From Alisma plantago-aquatica (lineage: Eukaryota > Streptophyta > Magnoliopsida > Alismatales > Alismataceae): DNA of 64,000 nt. The translations under genes and the position numbers were made by a program. Where the stretch lies: NCBI GenBank assembly GCA_963693085.1, contig OY856409.1, forward strand, positions 1,341,054,915 through 1,341,118,914, in the 5' to 3' direction. Every line of letters begins with the position of its first letter. Position 1 is the stretch's first letter. This document shows positions 13,732 to 26,740 of this stretch, piece by piece. The notes beneath the pieces were generated by a model. That model did not search any database. It was given only the letters and a program-made list of their open reading frames with translations, and was not told the DNA's origin.

Positions 13732-14300
13732 GTTTTACACATGTCACCCTAAAAGTGGTTTTGATGGTGGATGTGTAGAATGCTTATAGCCAATAAACCC
13801 TATATTTTGTGCATGGTTGTGTGTTTAATTTACCTATTTATCTCGGTTTGTGCACCGAGCCTCTATCTTATCCTCCCAATGTAAAGTTAATTCTTTCTGA
13901 CCCTTGTTCCCCTCGATTGTAACTCGAGGTTTCTATATAATTATGTAAAAGTAGGATAGTTTATTTTCTTGTGATGATGAAGATGAAGATGTCATGAAGA
14001 CAAGATGACTGACTGAAGAACCTTAGAATACATGGTAGACAAGCCAGACTGATCATCTGGTAGATCTGACCGATTCACTGGAGGTTCCAGTCAATGGTGG
14101 ATAGAACAATCATACGACCTAACAACCGACCAAGAGGTGAGCCTATCGATTCAAGGGTTGAACTAATCAACCCAGATTGGCAAGCACAAATCTTCATCAT
14201 CAAAAGGTTTCTGCATATGATGTAGACCTAGATGACCATAATTCCTTTTGGCTCCAAGGGATTACATTAGGTTGTCCATAACCATCACTTTCATATATTG
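13731..14300 (+). mobile_element. Leader of truncated plus-strand copia
   Basis: It matches 34,505-35,135 in order: 'cgtgtcaccc', 'ccaataaaccctat', 'ctcccctcgaatgtaactc', then 'gatgtagacctagatgacca'. It stops abruptly at 14,300, where a minus-strand LTR of the same family begins. The gag and pol of this copy are not found in the window. Confidence 0.65.
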
Positions 14301-16455
14301 TGTTGGGTTTTACATGGTCAGAGTAGGCAGCGGAAACAAAATTTTACTTGACCATAAACTCATAACCAACAGATTGCATCAACATTTATGTAATGGGAAG
14401 GGTGGTTTTAGCGAGATATACCTGGTCCTGAGGCTTTCTCAGTGACTATACCTCACAACAAGTGTGGTCTTCAACCACCTATCTTCGACGATGTCTGTGC
14501 AGCTCCTGGTCTTGACCCAGACTGCGGTTGACTATCATCCACCTAAGAAGTAGAAGTCTCCTGCCTCTATAGATAGTCCACACAAACTACTGAGAACTCT
14601 ATTTGTCCTGAAGAATGGACTAGAAGGAGTTGTCCCCTTCTGTCAGTGTACTAGTCACCTACACATTCTCCAACAACTAGTTGCTTTTCTGCAGTTGTCT
14701 TTCCCTCATTATTCCTTCATGGATAGGTAGAGCTTGCTTGGGATCTCTCAGTTACCACAACCAGAGAGGACAATAACTTTGTAGAGCAACTGATGTTCTG
14801 AGTTGTGTCTCTGGAGAAGCCCCATGTACCCCTCTATTTATAGTAGAGGGCAGGGTCATCGTTCCCAGTCTATGTGGGAGTAGAAGGGTCCATAATTTCC
14901 ATAAAAAAAATTGTTCTGCGGTAGGTGAACCGATCATTTCAAAACTAAAACGGTCATTTGGCAAGGTGATTCGATCGGTTCACTAGTGCACCGGTTGGTT
15001 GGGAGTGTGAGCCGATCAGTTCACCCAGTGAACCGGTCCTTTCACTTCCCAGACATGCCTGCAATTGACTTTTCTTAATCATTTCTAATAAATGCAAAGT
15101 TTAAGTCTTGTCCCAATCGAACTGAACAAGTGAAATGAAAAAACTTTTCTCACAAACTGGGACAACCCAACACTAGTCATTTGGTCTAGTTGAACCAATC
15201 GGTTTACCAGAGTGAACCGGTCGTCTCACTGACCATGAGTCGATCGATTCACCCAGTGAACCGATCGATTGGTGGTCCATGTTGTGCAGAACATAGTCAA
15301 TTCAATTCTCAATCAATCTGACACTCTAATCAGTTGGTTCAACACTTGAACTTGATGATTGTGATTCAAGTCTATTGATTGAATGTTTGCTTGAGTACCT
15401 AAACACTTTAGTAATCAATCCAAACATCATTCATGGATAAACTCCTCTTCCAGGTTAATCTTTTGTGTATGACCTTATAGATCCCATTACACTTTGGCAG
15501 TGAATATCCATAACTATCTTATGACATAATAGAGTGATATCTAGTCATACATTAGTGCTACCCAAGTGAAAAGGAAAGCTGGAGAGCAACTTTCAATCCT
15601 ACATTCTATGATTGGTATTTCAGTGAATGTATAATTCCTTTGTCTCTGATATCCTGAATGAACTCAAGGCATGGAGTTGTCATCCTTTCAACATTCATTC
15701 ATGTTTCTTGAACTAGAGCAAACTGTTTGAGATATGTGTGACATCAATGTCATATATTAATTCACATGTGCATGTGCATGCCTTTCTCGGTCTCATTTAT
15801 CAAGTGGCATGGACATCATACTCCCTTAGGAGGGACAAATCCCATATCTATCACTCACAGTCTATCTCATGCGTCAAATCCATCCAATTATCACCGTTAT
15901 AACAACCTATGTTTCAGGATTGTTTTTGATGATGTCAAAGTGTACGCAATCACATTCGACGAGTGCAGTGATTTCAAGTCTAAGAATCGCAATCACCACC
16001 ACCACTATGAGAGATGATTCTGACTACCATGTCATTGTTCCATGCATCACTCTCATGGTGGGCCTATCCAATACATTGTTCTCTAACATGTATCTATGTG
16101 CTTGGTTTGATTTCATATCTCATGACTAATGAGACACTGTCATCAACCAACACACACTCTAGTCTTGAAGTTTCATTGTTGTCTATCAACCTTCCACAAT
16201 GACATTTGACTAGGGACATAACAAGAATGTCCATACTCTTCGCATCTGTATGATCTCATTGTTCAAGTCACGTACTTGAAGACATACGTCATTGCGTATT
16301 TTCATTCCTTAGACATTCATTTAGCTCCAACATATATCTCATAATTGATTGAGCTTGAATAAATTGGAAGCTTGCCTTTGATATTTATCGAATCAATCAG
16401 AACATATGCCAATCCAATCATCATATGATTGGCTCTCTGGGAATACATACCAACA
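14301..16455 (-). mobile_element. Copia 3' LTR, minus strand, 2.2-kb family
   Basis: On the minus strand it starts TGTTGGTATGTATTCCCAGAGAGCC at 16,455 and ends CCCAACA at 14,301, with 'ttccgctgcc' just before the end as in the copy ending at 34,334. TATAAATA lies at 14,835-14,842 (minus). Palindromic words related to AACCGATCGGTT occur at about 14,930-15,270. A polypurine tract abuts its 5' side, so it is the 3' LTR of an element whose interior lies to the right. Its likely partner is the interrupted LTR at 28,196-41,364. Confidence 0.8.
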
Positions 16456-16467
16456 GACTCCCACTTG
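16456..16467 (-). other. Polypurine tract of minus-strand copia
   Basis: On the minus strand it reads CAAGTGGGAGTC directly before the LTR TG. It is identical to the tract at 38,925-38,936. Confidence 0.8.
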
Positions 16468-18436
16468 CACATAGAGCCAATCACCTTTGAATCATATTCT
16501 TAGTGATCTCTAAACATGTCCTACATGTTTCTATAGCGCTAGTGCTAATCCAGTGAGTTAGCAACATTTTGCTTTAGTCCCTATATTGCATATTTCACAT
16601 CTCCTCAATGTACAACATTTCATATGATATGGAGTTGTCGTTATATGCTATCTAATATTCCTTTCCTAACAATTAGCTCCATAGTGTGAATTAGTATTTC
16701 TACAGTGTCATCAATGGTTGGAATATCTATAAGTTCATCTGTATGAACTTCTAGATCCATATAGTATCCTCTGGTGTTCATAACACAAGGATATTCGGTA
16801 TTCCTTTTAGAATTAAACGTCCTTCTAATTTTACTCAAAACATTTCCATCTAAAAACTCTTGTTCACTTTACAATTGAATATAACTTTTATATTTTGCAT
16901 TTTGTGATCAATTTCTGTCATTTTGGAAGCTTACATCAATGTAACTAATTTACACTCAACTCTTCCTTTTATTACAATAGAACTAATCCTTTAATACTTC
17001 ATAAGAACTTAAATAAGTTCTTTATGGTATTCCAGTGACTCTCACTAGAAGTAGACAGACATCCACTCATCATGTCCATTACATACAAGATAACTAGATG
17101 AGCATACCATATTGTCATGTCCAATACATACAAGATGATGAATGCATATGTATTTTCTTATCATGCCCAATACATACAAGATAATGGGATGATTACATAC
17201 ATGATATATCCAATTGTGAATGCATAAGGCATCTATATATGTGTTCCTATTCTTCATTAGAATTTGGGACACTAGGCATGTGAGAGACTAACTCCATGTA
17301 ATATGGACATGTTTTCTCCCACTGAATCTTTGCATATTGAACCCTTCAGTACATATTACCAATGTATACTCTCTCTTTATCAGGTCAAGATACTTTTATC
17401 TCTATATATCTCTATTCCTATCACATAGGAAATTTCTCTTTATTCCTTTAAAGAAGGTATTTCTACAGCATTTTTGTTTTATTCCTCATCATCATGTGGA
17501 ATATGAATACGCTCCCACTAAATCTTTGTAATTATAGATCCCTTCTTTATTTCAATATATCTGTCAAACCTTTTGACTATATAATCAAAGTAAAGACCCC
17601 AATTCTGAGGTGCTTGTATTTAATCAATCATATTGATTAATCTCTTATAACTTATAGACTGCATTTGGATTAACAGAATTATAAAACCCTTCAGGTTGTC
17701 TCACATACATAACCTCATGCTATTCCTTCTAGGAATGCGGTTTTAATGTCCATATGTAAAATTTCATAGTCTTCAAGTTCCAATAGCAAGCATGATCCTT
17801 TATGGCCTATAGCCACTGCAATTGGTTAAATAAAATCATCAGGTTCAATACTTTCAACTCACTTGAATTAATTTCAACCAATCAGATCTTCAAATATCAT
17901 CCATGTCAGTCTTAACTCTTAAGACCCAATTACATTTATCCCCATAAGTGCTACCATAAAGGTCATACCTTATTTGGTTCACATGGAAGTCATTTTGGAA
18001 CTTATGGCTTCAAGTCATAACTCAAAATCTGGCTCCTCAACATCATCTACATAGACCATTGGCCCATCATAATATGACTAATTCATCACCTTTGAGTTTG
18101 TAGGATATCATTATCCATCACGCTCAAGCTGTTTTCTACAAGGTATATGAGGTCTATCTATTACATAAGGAGAGAATCCACAACGCTTGTGATTCTTAAT
18201 CTCCTTTTGTACATTTATTCAATGTAAATCTTGTTCTTTAGAAGAATTTGAGAATATTAGTTATTTGTTTGATGATCATGCTCTTACTATTTAGAGTATG
18301 ATTCCTTCTTTGATTTAGACATCATTATGCCTTAGTCATGAGTTTTCTATGATACACTATCATAGTTACTCACAAGGTCCTCAAACATTTGGTTTAAGTA
18401 TCTTGTTCGGAGATGTCCCAAGACCCTAAGATTATG
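16468..18436 (-). pseudogene. Copia pol remnant (end of integrase, RT, RNase H), minus strand
   Basis: This is the decayed 3' half of a copia polyprotein. Reading the minus strand from 18,436, an integrase fragment related to [10 protein letters not shown] comes first. Near 17,750 there is an RT fragment, HMDIKTAFLEG. Further RT relics follow, but no long frame survives. The place where the RT catalytic YVDD should lie (17,480-17,525) reads instead 'agtgggagcgtattcatattc' followed by a shortened segment. The same deletion appears in the plus-strand copy at 37,921-37,970. Homology to the plus copy runs from about 37,195 to its polypurine tract. It breaks off at about 18,436, where gypsy-type DNA starts; the missing 5' half is probably at 25,440-28,195. 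Confidence 0.7.
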
Positions 18437-19470
18437 CACATGATGTATGATATCCAAGATGAGCCTCATACTTGGGTTAGTGGTGGTATCTAATAAAATA
18501 TAGTGGTTTCCCTTGTTTCTTGAAAGTTTGGTAAAAATAAAGAGTTTGTTATGGGTAGATGGTTGTGGCTGTCATGTTTTGTTGGACATAGGTAGGTCAC
18601 AACTTGACTGACCTGAGCTTATAGAGATCCTTTGAAATACAAGTGATATGACTATGAAACCTCGATGTTGATGATAATGGTGTTCCTCAAATGATGTTTG
18701 ATGAATTAACTACCTCACTTAACTTTAAAGTTGATACATGTACAATACGTCAATACCTTAAGCTAGACCTAAGGTGAAAATCATACCACACATGAAAGAT
18801 GTATGTTTGAAATCATGAATTTGATACAATGATGCCTTGAGATCTTAGCTTGAATAATCATGGGTCACATTCATAGTCTTATGCCAAAAAAAAAAGATAA
18901 ACTTGAAATGTAGATGCTCTTGTAGTCTTAACTAGGATAACATGATGAATAACCTCGAGCACATGCAACGGAGCCATAGACATGAAATCCAATCCACAAA
19001 ATAATTTGAATTTTGATAAATTATTTAATTTTGTACTTGATGAGTGATAATGAAGGTAATCAGTGATGAGTAGCATAATTTGGGGGAAAACTAAAATAGG
19101 TGTGGAATCTAGTATAATGATGAGTTGCACATTTGATGAATGTCTCATTTGAAAATCACAATGATGCACACTTCCCTTGGCAAAATCAACAACATATCTT
19201 TTGATAACACACCTTATGCCCATATGATTACATGAACAAAACTGTAATGTGTTAGGGATAAGGGTTATGGAATCTTTAAGTTAAATCAATGTCGTAACAT
19301 GATAAAGCACCAAGTGACGTAGTATTGAGATGATTACACCCTTGATGATGACAATCTATTGGTTCACCCCATGTTTGCAAATGCCTTACACCTATAGGTG
19401 GTTAGTTTAAATATGATCAAAATATGGACATTGACCATTGTCTATGATCTTGGAGGAATTTTGAGGAAGA
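18437..19470 (+). mobile_element. Decayed 3' interior of gypsy-type element
   Basis: No ORF or motif is recognised. It lies immediately upstream of a polypurine tract and LTR, with the phrase 'gaggaattttgaggaagaattttctttt' before the tract. Chromovirus interiors typically end this way. Its left edge cuts into copia integrase sequence. Confidence 0.4.
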
Positions 19471-19493
19471 ATTTTCTTTTAAGGAGGGAAGGA
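19471..19493 (+). other. Polypurine tract of gypsy-type element
   Basis: The sequence is TTTTCTTTTAAGGAGGGAAGGA immediately before TGTGACAACC. Confidence 0.65.
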
Positions 19494-21559
19494 TGTGACA
19501 ACCTAGATTTCTCTTTCTTATTTTGTAATCCTTCATCTCTCATCAAGTGTCCTTCTTACCCAGTTGGATATCAATTTCATGTTTTGAGTGTGGTGACACT
19601 CCAATTTGATCACATTAATGATCAATTTCCCAATGTTTGACTTTAATTTGAGAATCTAATTAAGTACCATCATTTCACATATTACTCTCTTGCAACTATT
19701 TTTGAACCTCATAGAAGTGATCTTTTTTCTCTCTAACAAGTTCCATGACTTAGAGATTCTAATTCTCTTTTCAGTGGTGTAAGAATCACACAATCATAGT
19801 TCTAAAGCCCAAGATATGAAGTCTTGAAGTTTGCATTATAGCTACATTTTTTTTACCCTTGTTCCCTATTGTTGGGCTGCCTCCTCCTTGGACACAAGTG
19901 GCGCGTAGCCCGTCTGCATCACATGTGTTTCTCTTACTCTCTTTTGTTGTCTCAAGAAACATGGGCCATTTAATAAAGTCTCATAGATTGCCTCCCATTC
20001 ATCTAATGGTTGGAAGGTCACCATCTACCTCTGATCGCAAAACTGTAGCAGAGCTACAATGTACTCACTAGAAGCACACCAATCAGTGTCTTTCCCCCCT
20101 CCTTTATCAATTTTAGGCATGATATACTCCCTTTCCCTTGCCACTCTCTTGTTTGTGGTTGTTTTTTCCCCATTCATGCCCTAACACCCGATCTTTCTTC
20201 TTTGGGTTTGCCCCCCTCCTCCCCACGGTCAGCCAGTTTGGGTGTTCATCCAATGAATCTCCTCACACTTAGCCATGAGCACTACGTGACTCGTGGGTGC
20301 CAGAGTGAAGTGTGTGGCCAGCTTTTAGGCTGTCAAGAGCCCTCTTTCACTCCTCTCCATTACTCTCTAACGAGCCCTAATCAGATCTGTCATGGAAGCT
20401 CATGTTTGAAGGTGTGGGGCGGAGTCATGGGAGTGAAGGGTTGCCGACCCTCAGATCTAGGGCTCATAGGGCACAAATATCTAGGATCCCAGATCTGTCT
20501 AATCGGTGGTCAAAGAAGACCACCCCTGGTGCAAGTGGTCGGATCTGACATGCGTTGCTAGAATGTAGTCGGGCGGCCTAGATCAAACCACATCCAATTT
20601 CCCCTATTCCTCTCTCTTGTCGGTGGGCAACAATGGAGAATGACCTATAGACAGTGGCAAACTCCATTGGGCATCCACAAGATGTTGTAAATTTTCACAA
20701 TACCCAGCTTATTGCACACGCACATTGTGGCCAAGGATCATCTCATAAACGGATCAAGTTAGTAGTGATATGATAAATGGTAACAACTAAGTTCTTTTCA
20801 TATAGTTTTCATGAAAAACTTCAAATATCCATATCTCCCAACTCCCTTGGCCAAATGTAATGTTCCAAAATACCAAATTGATCAGCTTGATGAGACCTAC
20901 AATTTGGGAATGGTCTTAGACAAAAAAAAACCCTCCTTTTCTTTGATTTGATAAAAATGTGATCTTCATCTATTGTTGATTCCTTTTAATGCATGTCAAT
21001 GATGAAGTTTAATTCATTGATGCAACCTATCCTCCTAAGCATAAAATCAGTAACTCAAATGCTCTTTTGATCATAATAAGGGTCCAAATAACACCATTAC
21101 TCATGTATGTTCCTAATGCACACTATTGACATGTTATGGGACTTGAATGATGTACCTTGCCCTAGTTGCTATCTTTTACATCTAACGTGGCATGTAGTGT
21201 CACCCTAATGTGGAAATCAATAGATTTATGCTAACTTATGGTGTGCATGTCCACTATTGTCCTCCTTTTTCTATGTTTGAATCATTTTTCCATAAATGCA
21301 CATATGTTCCTCCTTTTGATCAATGTGTAATATCAAATGTTGTAATATTTCATTTTGTAATTAGATGTTCAATGGTGAACATCTATTGTATGGTTTTGTT
21401 CTTGTTCATGTGCATGTGCTATTGTTGTTCCTTCTGACTTCCTCTAATTTTCTTCTTCTTGTCCTAGTATGTGATTTTGAATTGGGATCTTCACTAAGGT
21501 GAGGGTTTCAATTTGGATGTTACACGTGTGGTCAAGGAACTAAAAATATGGGGATGTCA
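19494..21559 (+). mobile_element. Gypsy-type LTR (Tekay/Del-like), copy B2
   Basis: It starts TGTGACAACCTAGATTT and ends GATGTCA before a primer-binding site, about 2.07 kb. It aligns by eye with 6,216-7,995 through most of its length, then diverges after about 21,305. It is unusual in having a polypurine tract on the left and a primer-binding site on the right. One LTR is therefore shared by two interiors, as in a tandem LTR-interior-LTR-interior array. Open frames such as 20,202-20,561 lack domains. Confidence 0.65.
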
Positions 21560-21563
21560 AAGG

Positions 21564-21575
21564 TGATATCAGAGC
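21564..21575 (+). other. Primer-binding site, tRNA-iMet type (one mismatch)
   Basis: TGATATCAGAGC followed by ATG; one base differs from TGGTATCAGAGC. Confidence 0.65.
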
Positions 21576-23965
21576 ATGAACAATAGAAAAAGCTGACATT
21601 TTCTCATTATGGGACTCAAAAAGAAAATAAAAAATCTTGAACTTAATAACCTTTAGGGTTTAGACTAGGGTTTAGAAAATCTAGGGATGTCATGGGTGGT
21701 AATATTTTAGATACTAGATCTGACCTAGCCTCTAGGTTAGCACCTAGATGTCTCAGAACTAGGTCTAGACTAGTGCTTGTTGTATATTAAGTCCTAAAAT
21801 TTCATTCTTTCCATATAATGTGGTGGTATGGGACGTTGCATTATTTGAAGATGATGTACATCGAGGGAAGAGAAACCTTTGACATATGATGCATCTATAT
21901 TTTAGGTAGCTACACTATTTTAGACTTTGTTCTCACCTTTTTCACGAGGTGACATGCCACTAGACTATCTACTGTGTGTGAGACACTCATTTTGTAGATT
22001 TGGTTTTTTATTTCAATCAGATCAAACCTCGATAGTTTTTGTAACTCATGTTTTATTAGAGAAAAACTATATAAAATTTTGTTATATATGTAAGTAAATA
22101 CAAAATAGTGTCCCCACACATGTATGAGTAGCAGGTGGCCATGCAACCCAACTAAAAGTGAGTGACATCAGTCTAGAAGAGAGAGAAGTCTAGATTAGAT
22201 GTCTAGAGCCTTGTTGGGATACGTGATAGATAGAATAGATGAAATAAGATTAGATGATGATCTAATTCTTATATGGATGATATAAGTTGGTTTGTGATGA
22301 TTAATGTTTGTCTTTGAGGGCCTAAGTTTAGATTTGAGGTTTTAAAATAAGCTTTATGAAGCAAGTACATAGGCTTTTATTAGATAAGATAAGTTAACAC
22401 AAGATGTGAATCAACATGAGACTCATTCTCTTTTGTAAAGGAGTAACTCTAGTGTTAGGACCAATTTTAGGGTTAACTCTAGATAGAGTGAGACCCAGGG
22501 GAGAGGGTCAGAGAACGTAAACTCCAAGATATGAGAATTATGAGAAATATGTGATATGACATGTCCTAACAAGACTACTCCTAAGTGGATGAGTTGAGTA
22601 ACTTTATGCATGATTCCTATAGTCTTGTTGAACCCTCGATATCCTTGGGAGGACCAAACCCTAGAGTCATATAGAGGATATCTATATGTGTAAATGTGAA
22701 CATGGTTATGAGTAACTACCATCAGGGTGAGAAAGAGAGATCCCCAACACCCTAAATGAGGAAAAAAAGGAACTAGCCTAGCTATATAAAGTACAGAAGT
22801 AATAAGAGGAACTTATAGAGAAATAGATATAGAGAAAAGATCTGACTTATCTTCAAATATAGGTCTCTTATCCTTAGTGGGGAGAGAATCAGTAAATGTA
22901 AAGGTATGATGTTAGTATGTTGAGAAGCATTAACTAGGGTTGGTGGTTCCTCGTAGGAATCTAGTGGTTGCATATATAAGAGAGTTTTGCGGAAGCATGT
23001 CTTATGAGTAGAGAACCTTGGAAGATCATGTGACACCATACTAGTTTCATTTGAGCTTGAGTGGCTAAAGCTTGTAAAGGTATTCACTAATGCCAATGAG
23101 GTATACCTAATAACCCTAGACCAAAGAGGGAAGATACATATAGTACTTTTGATACTCATAGAGTTGAGTGTGGTTGAAGAGACTGAGCATGTCACTACCC
23201 TTGGGGTAAGAATTGGTAGAACCTCAATTGGACTAGATAAAGTTTTGATCTATGTTTGACAAGCCACTCATATATGTTTGTTTAGCATAACCATGATACA
23301 ATAAAAGTAAGAATGTGATATAAGTTTGAGTTTTTGTGAGAATATAACATGATGGAAACCTAGTGAATGTTTAATAGATCGCTATGCATACATGGTTAAC
23401 CATGCATATGAATAATGATTATGTAATATAGTTGTTTAATCTAGTGATGAAGTGAATAAATATTTTAATCCAATATGAGATAATCAAATGAGATGGCATT
23501 AATGATATAAACTAAATCTGGTGATAATTAGTGCTCAATAAATATGTTGAATATGGTTTGAAAAATTGGCACAACAGAAAATGATGATGACACCATAATA
23601 TGATATTTATGAATAAATTAAGATGAATAAATTTAACTCCTTCCAAAAAATTTAGAAGTAATTATATTTGTATCTTAATGCTTGGGGTGAAATGAGTATG
23701 AAAATCCTAAATGAAAATATGGGATGATATAACCTAACCTTACAAACTCTAGTTTTAGTCTTATGAGGTGATATTTCACCCTAGATGCTCTAGAAATCCT
23801 CGTAGGATTTTTATATATATGTTCTAGAGATCTTGTTTGTGGGAATTTTGCATGTAAAGTGGTTCCCTACATGTGTATGGAGACCTTTGGTTTTTCCTTG
23901 GAGTAAGAGAATGGATTAATTTTAGGGACAAATTTTCTTTTAAAATGTATATGATGCGATGGAGT
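21576..23965 (+). mobile_element. Gypsy-type leader/interior, no surviving ORF
   Basis: The first 350 bp and about 22,160-22,440 are homologous to 9,659-9,959 and 10,930-11,500. The remainder has no recognised domain. Minus-strand open frames at 22,423-22,722 and 22,782-23,195 have low-complexity, non-family composition and oppose the element's orientation, so I treat them as chance. Before 23,989 the text 'gaggatgaaatttcttttaataagtgtagga' looks like a decayed polypurine region. Confidence 0.4.
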
Positions 23966-23988
23966 GGAATTTTGGGTTAATTTTGAGG

Positions 23989-24420
23989 ATGAAATTTCTT
24001 TTAATAAGTGTAGGATGTGATGGACTAAACTTTTGGAATCTTTAAATATTTAGTGAAATAAGTGATTTCATGTGTTTTTGAGTTGGTTTAAGTTTTCCAA
24101 GTGGTTTGATAGAGTTTTGAAGATGCTTGGTATTGAACTTATGATTAGGATGCTTAAGTGTACTCAGATTATCGAGAGAACTGCCCCCGTAGAAGCGTCA
24201 CTTTTGTGACCCCCCCAGACAGCGTAAACTCTTGGGCCCCGAGCGTCCCGCTCACCCGGGAACCGGTTAAAGCGCACAGTTGGTCGGCCTGCGCGATGGG
24301 TACCATTTCGGAGGTGGATGTTGAGTTTCGAAACGGGGTCCCTTCATGAGGGGACACCATGTTGAACCACCTGAACCACTCCTAATCGAAGTATATAATG
24401 ATTTGGTTAAATGCTGATAT
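23989..24420 (+). mobile_element. Start of a second gypsy-type LTR with GC-rich block
   Basis: It begins TGTGATGGACTAAAC after a weak polypurine region. At 24,175-24,390 lies an abrupt GC- and CpG-rich block, with words such as 'ccccccagacagcg', 'cacccgggaaccggtt' and 'ggggtcccttcatgagggg'. Its right part is homologous to bases 1-100 of the window, which mark the same LTR family. Open frames of 63 codons on both strands across the block reflect its base composition and are not genes. Confidence 0.5.
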
Positions 24421-25440
24421 ATTGGGACCAAGATTTGATGGAATGTAGTTGGGATGATAATAAGTTATGATCAAAGTTTCATAATTATTCAATGTTCCTA
24501 GATGGAGTTATTTAGGCATAAATATAGTTTAAAAATGTGATATTCGATGTACAACATATCAAGGTCTTATATATCTATAGCCTAAGTTCAATATCATATT
24601 GCCGCTTTCTAATGTATATGGGTTGGCGCCCCTTTAAGATGCCACAGATTGGCCTTGAGGAGAGTTGATCCTAACCCAAGATTTGGATCCAATGGTTGGG
24701 GCTTATGATCATCTCCTACCTTTTGTCGAGTTGGAAATTGTCGGGTAGAAATGGCGATGAGCCCAACTCCCACATTGTGGTCATGGTTCAATGGATGAAA
24801 CCGAAGGACATTTATCCTTGACATGGAAGAACCAAACTTGACTCCTTGTACAACACTTGGGATGGTCTGTTATCCACACCCGAACACCTCCCCTCCATCC
24901 ATATCACAGCTTGTAGCAGGTGTCGGGGAAATAATGCAACAGGAATAGTGGGGTTAGAGGAGTGATTCAAGGAAAATGAAGTTGGAAAAGTGAAGAGGAA
25001 GCTCGCATGAGTCCGACCCTCATGACCAAGATGTCTCGCCGCAATCTAGCCTGGTGCGACGGCTCTGACAACATAGAGAACACACACAGGTGTAGGGTGT
25101 TGAGAGGAGACATCGTCCTCCCTTTCCTCATTCACCACGACCTTGCTATATTTTATTGGATCAACCTACGAAGACCCCTCCAAGCTAATAGCTTGTGTGT
25201 GGAGGCTGCGAACATGTACAACTCACAAGAATTGGAAATGGAGGCTTAGGTCTTATCTTGTTTATCAAGGAGTAGAGGGTGATGGTTTCCTCACTGTGGT
25301 ACTTGCCAAGTGAATGGGAATATCATCCACTATTCTATTTGGCCTCGTGAAGGAGTGATCAACAATTGAATGTGCATCTCAATTTTTCACCATGCTAGTG
25401 AGTCTGAGCCTCTAGGCTAATGTCAGTAGCATCAATCTTA
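24421..25440. other. Unassigned stretch, probably LTR or retrotransposon remnant
   Basis: Moderate GC, no recognisable protein, RNA or boundary. It lies between a gypsy-type LTR start and the truncated copia remnant that begins at about 25,440. Short open frames at 24,609-24,824 and 25,007-25,249 have no domain I recognise. Confidence 0.3.
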
Positions 25441-26740
25441 TACTAGCCGCAACTCAACCAAACCATGTCTCACTTCATTATCCCCCGCATTGAATGTGAA
25501 GGGTTCTTTAGTCATCTTTCCCAATAAACAATATTCACATATCTCTATTGATTTAAAATCAAAAGAGTCTAAATAACCATCTTTATGGAGTCTAGAAATG
25601 TGTCTCTCATTTATGAGCCCTACACGATAGAGACATAAGAATATTTTGTTTGAGTCGTCAAGTTTTAACTTCTTAGTATTTATGTTATATAAATTTGTCT
25701 AAGGTTTAAATAAATAAAGACAAGAAGACATTAATTGGGGAACTGCCATAGAATATCTCATCCCCTGAAATAGAAATTTGACCATTATTTATTAATTTAA
25801 ATTTCATTCTCATCAAAACATGTTTTATAAATAATGTTTCTATTTATGGAAGATGCATAATAGTAGTTTTCTAAATATACTGCAAGACCACCAGGAAGAG
25901 ATAAACTATAGGTGTCGCAACTATGGAAGCAAATTTTGCCCCATTATCAACTTGTAGATCCACCTCACCATTCACTAAGGGTTTTTTTCTTTTTATATCC
26001 TTCATATTAGGGAATATGTGATTTTCACATCCAGTATCCATTACACAAGATGAACAAATACACAAAGTTTATCTCTATAACATATATACCTAAAGTGGAG
26101 ATCTCTATTATCACCTTATTCCTTAATTCCTCAAGGTAAAGAGGATAATTTCCTTTCCAATGTCCATCTTGATGGCAAAAGATGACAATTGTCCTCCTTG
26201 CCTCCTCCTCCTTTAGCTTTAAGTGTAGAAAACATTGGGTTATGTCTAGCTTTATAACTTTTCTTAGCTCTGCCTTTACCCTTGACTTTTCCTTCCCTTT
26301 TTGACCATCAAGATAGACTTTGTCTTGTCTTTCTTCATCAAGGCCTCAATAGTTCTCAACATGCCAAGCAATTCTAACAACAGCTGAACAAAATTGTTCA
26401 TGTTGTAGGTCATGACAAAAAAATTATATGATTCTAGCAATGATTTCAAGATTGCATAAATGGTCAAAGTTTGGGCTATTGGGAACCGTAGTATCACTAG
26501 GATTTCATGTATCCAATCAACTTGAGTACATATGGCTCAACTGGATCAACTTCATTCATGTTGCAATTATTCATGGCATTGGAGACGACGTTTCTATATT
26601 ACCTTGCTTGTTCTTGGAACATATTCTTGAGATGTGTGACATCTCAAAAATTACATGTTCTCATGTTGCTTCTATAGCTCATGATTCATAAAGCATTGCA
26701 TGAGGCACTTGAAATTGATAGTGTCATTGGTATGCTTATT
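25440..26740 (-). pseudogene. Copia gag-protease-preintegrase remnant, minus strand
   Basis: Reading the minus strand from 26,740, a gag segment at 26,497-26,276 contains SLLESYNFFVM, YNMNN and LLGMLRTIEA, and a lysine-rich tail follows. A damaged zinc-knuckle zone lies near 26,100-26,200. A protease segment at 26,065-25,871 carries MDTGC with the catalytic DTG. The GAG-pre-integrase domain at about 25,690-25,450 contains RHISRLHKDGYLDSFDF and CLLGKMTKEPFT. Stops and frameshifts separate these pieces. The order and similarity match the copia family at 32,106-41,180. It ends at about 25,440, just before the integrase core. The integrase fragment at 18,436 would follow, so this is probably the 5' half of the element at 14,301. 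Confidence 0.75.

Noticed and set aside
20202..20561. 119-codon open frame
   Set aside because: Inside an LTR; the homologous place at about 6,930-7,290 does not keep the frame.
22782..23195. 137-codon minus-strand open frame
   Set aside because: Opposite to the surrounding element, with Ser/Leu-rich low-information sequence and no family features.
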